Positions 6,135-6,988 of a DNA stretch of 6,988 bases are shown here, in pieces. The notes under the pieces are model-generated. The model ran no database searches. It was given only the letters and a program-made list of their open reading frames with translations, and was not told the DNA's origin. This DNA comes from Chloroflexi bacterium RBG_16_70_13. GTDB lineage: Bacteria; Chloroflexota; Limnocylindria; Limnocylindrales; CSP1-4. Location of the stretch: NCBI GenBank assembly GCA_001795245.1, contig MGOD01000071.1, forward strand, positions 24,464-31,451, written 5' to 3'. Both the position numbers and the translations under genes were made by a program. How positions within the stretch are numbered: the stretch's first letter is position 1; each line of letters begins with the position of its first letter.

Positions 6135-6587
6135 ATGCGCCTGCGACACCTCAGCCTTGCCGCCGCGCTTGTCATCGTCGCCGCCTGTTCGGGTGCTGGC
6201 TCGACGGCGTCGCCGACGGTGCCCGCGGCGTCTGCCAGCATCGGGGCACAGCGGATCGAGGTGACGCTGACCGACGCGTTCGAGATGGAGCCGGCGGTGA
6301 TGTCGGTGAAGACGGGGCAACCGGTCACCTTCGTCGTAACGAACACGGGCGCGATCCAGCACGAGTTCTACGTCGGCGACGAGGCCGCGCAGGATGCGCA
6401 CGAGCAGGAGATGATGTCCGGCGGGATGGCCATGGACGAGCCCGACGGGATCGTGCTCAAGCCCGGTGAGACCAAGGAGTTGACGCACACCTTCACCACG
6501 GCCGGCGCCTCCATCGCCGGCTGCCACGAGGCCGGCCACTATGCGGCCGGCATGAAGGCCTCGATCACCGTCGCCGATCAGGGCTGA
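6135..6587 (+). CDS. Lipoprotein cupredoxin with type-1 copper site
   Basis: This 150-aa protein begins with a lipoprotein signal peptide: a basic start (MRLRH), a hydrophobic core and the lipobox VAAC with the lipidated Cys predicted at C18. A Ser/Ala/Thr-rich linker (about 19-38) leads to a cupredoxin_1 domain (about 40-147). Predicted copper ligands are H76 (in IQHEF), C130, H135 and M140 (in GCHEAGHYAAGM), a complete blue-copper set with spacing typical of this family. A Met-rich insert at 92-101 (M93, M94, M98, M100) with H89 lies between the ligand loops. It is expected to be anchored on the outer face of the membrane, to carry electrons or to bind exported copper. Its lipidation needs Lgt, and an Lgt-family gene lies in the same cluster. 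It is separated from the upstream operon by 124 nt and may have its own promoter. Confidence 0.93.
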   Translation: MRLRHLSLAAALVIVAACSGAGSTASPTVPAASASIGAQRIEVTLTDAFEMEPAVMSVKTGQPVTFVVTNTGAIQHEFYVGDEAAQDAHEQEMMSGGMAMDEPDGIVLKPGETKELTHTFTTAGASIAGCHEAGHYAAGMKASITVADQG

Positions 6588-6640
6588 GCCGCCCGACGCC
6601 CCACGTCATGCGATGCGGGCGCCCATCCTCCGGCAGCGAG

Positions 6641-6660
6641 GGGACGGGTTTGAACGTCCC
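6641..6660. terminator. Candidate hairpin between convergent genes
   Basis: The 86-nt gap between the converging stops at 6587 and 6674 contains a 6-bp stem, GGGACG (6641-6646) with CGTCCC (6655-6660), and an 8-nt loop. A second short palindrome GGGCGCCC lies at 6617-6624. Neither is followed by a T run on either strand, so intrinsic termination is uncertain. Confidence 0.3.
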
Positions 6661-6673
6661 GCGGAAGCAGCCG

Positions 6674-6988
6674 TCATGCATCAAGCAGGAATACCTTGTC
6701 CTCCTCGACCGCGACGGGGTACTCCTTGAGCGGGGCGGGCGGAGGCCCGGAGACGACGTTGCCGTTGACCGCGTTGAAGTGGCCGTCGTGGCACGGGGAG
6801 ACGATATCGGGGCTCTTCGACGCGTCGTACCCGACGATGCAGCCGAGGTGCGTGCAGACTGCCGAGAAGGCCCTGATCCCGTGTGGGCCGTTGAGGACGA
6901 TGACTGGCTTTGCCCCGAGTGCCACGACCTTGCTCGAGCCCGGCCCGATCTCGAGCGTGGTACCCACGAGCAGCCGGCCGCCGGCGCC
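6674..6988 (-). CDS. Rieske [2Fe-2S] domain protein, C-terminal part (5' partial)
   Basis: The reverse-strand frame is open to the window edge, so only the last 104 residues are seen. A GTG at 6967-6965 is an internal candidate start, but continuation upstream is likely because the usual N-terminal anchor of QcrA/PetC-type Rieske proteins is absent here. Counting from the edge, the first cluster motif is C45-T-H47-L-G-C50 and the second is S64-P-C66-H67 followed by DGHF. The loop GPPPAPLKEYPV after it is typical of quinol:cytochrome c reductase Rieske subunits, which pass electrons from quinol to cytochrome c1 or a copper protein. In the canonical CPCH motif the first Cys is an iron ligand; here it is Ser. 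Function as an electron-transfer subunit is therefore probable but not certain. It converges on the cupredoxin gene. Confidence 0.88.
   Translation of the reverse strand, partial: GAGGRLLVGTTLEIGPGSSKVVALGAKPVIVLNGPHGIRAFSAVCTHLGCIVGYDASKSPDIVSPCHDGHFNAVNGNVVSGPPPAPLKEYPVAVEEDKVFLLDA

Noticed and set aside
5844..6587. Extended 247-codon form of the lipoprotein cupredoxin starting inside the YHS-like gene
   Set aside because: The extension overlaps a real gene and buries the signal peptide; the ATG at 6135 has a good Shine-Dalgarno and a proper lipoprotein signal.
1..6988. CRISPR array, tRNA, rRNA, insertion sequence or attachment site
   Set aside because: No regularly spaced repeats, no tRNA-like cloverleaf that I could recognise, no transposase motifs and no terminal inverted repeats were seen.

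Overview
This is a high-GC bacterial window (by eye about two thirds G+C or more, with strongly G/C-biased third codon positions). It is densely packed and has many GTG starts and 4-nt ATGA-type gene overlaps. The gene content and codon style fit an environmental high-GC lineage such as a Chloroflexota (Limnocylindria-like) or actinobacterial genome. That assignment is an inference, because no rRNA or other taxonomic marker is present.

Layout: (1) Bases 1-1389 hold most of a membrane-bound PAS/HisKA_3 sensor histidine kinase whose 5' end lies outside the window. (2) From 1475 to 6010 there is a tightly packed, co-directional metal cluster. In order it encodes a tiny two-helix membrane protein with a Met-rich loop, a soluble cupredoxin-like protein, an Lgt-type prolipoprotein diacylglyceryl transferase, a His-rich two-helix membrane protein, a CPC-type Cu(I) P1B-1 ATPase without the usual N-terminal HMA domain, a membrane-anchored cupredoxin-like protein, and a small Cys-rich YHS/TRASH-like protein. 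(3) After a 124-nt spacer with a candidate promoter, 6135-6587 encodes a lipoprotein cupredoxin with a full type-1 copper ligand set (His, Cys, His, Met). (4) At the right edge, on the opposite strand and convergent, is the C-terminal part of a Rieske [2Fe-2S] protein that runs out of the window.

How the genes may work together: the ATPase would pump Cu(I) out of the cytoplasm. The two paralogous cupredoxin domains, which have Cys/Met but few His ligands, are predicted on weak topology grounds to lie on the cytoplasmic side. They could deliver or sense copper in place of the missing HMA domain. The YHS-like, Met-rich and His-rich small proteins look like additional metal-binding parts. Lgt may lipidate the outer-face cupredoxin lipoprotein, whose lipobox is clear. 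No CsoR-, CueR- or CopY-type regulator is visible.

The points most worth a second look are the HMA-less pump bracketed by Cys-type cupredoxins, the Lgt homologue with changes at catalytic positions, the Met-rich microprotein, and a Rieske protein with Ser where a cluster-ligand Cys is expected.
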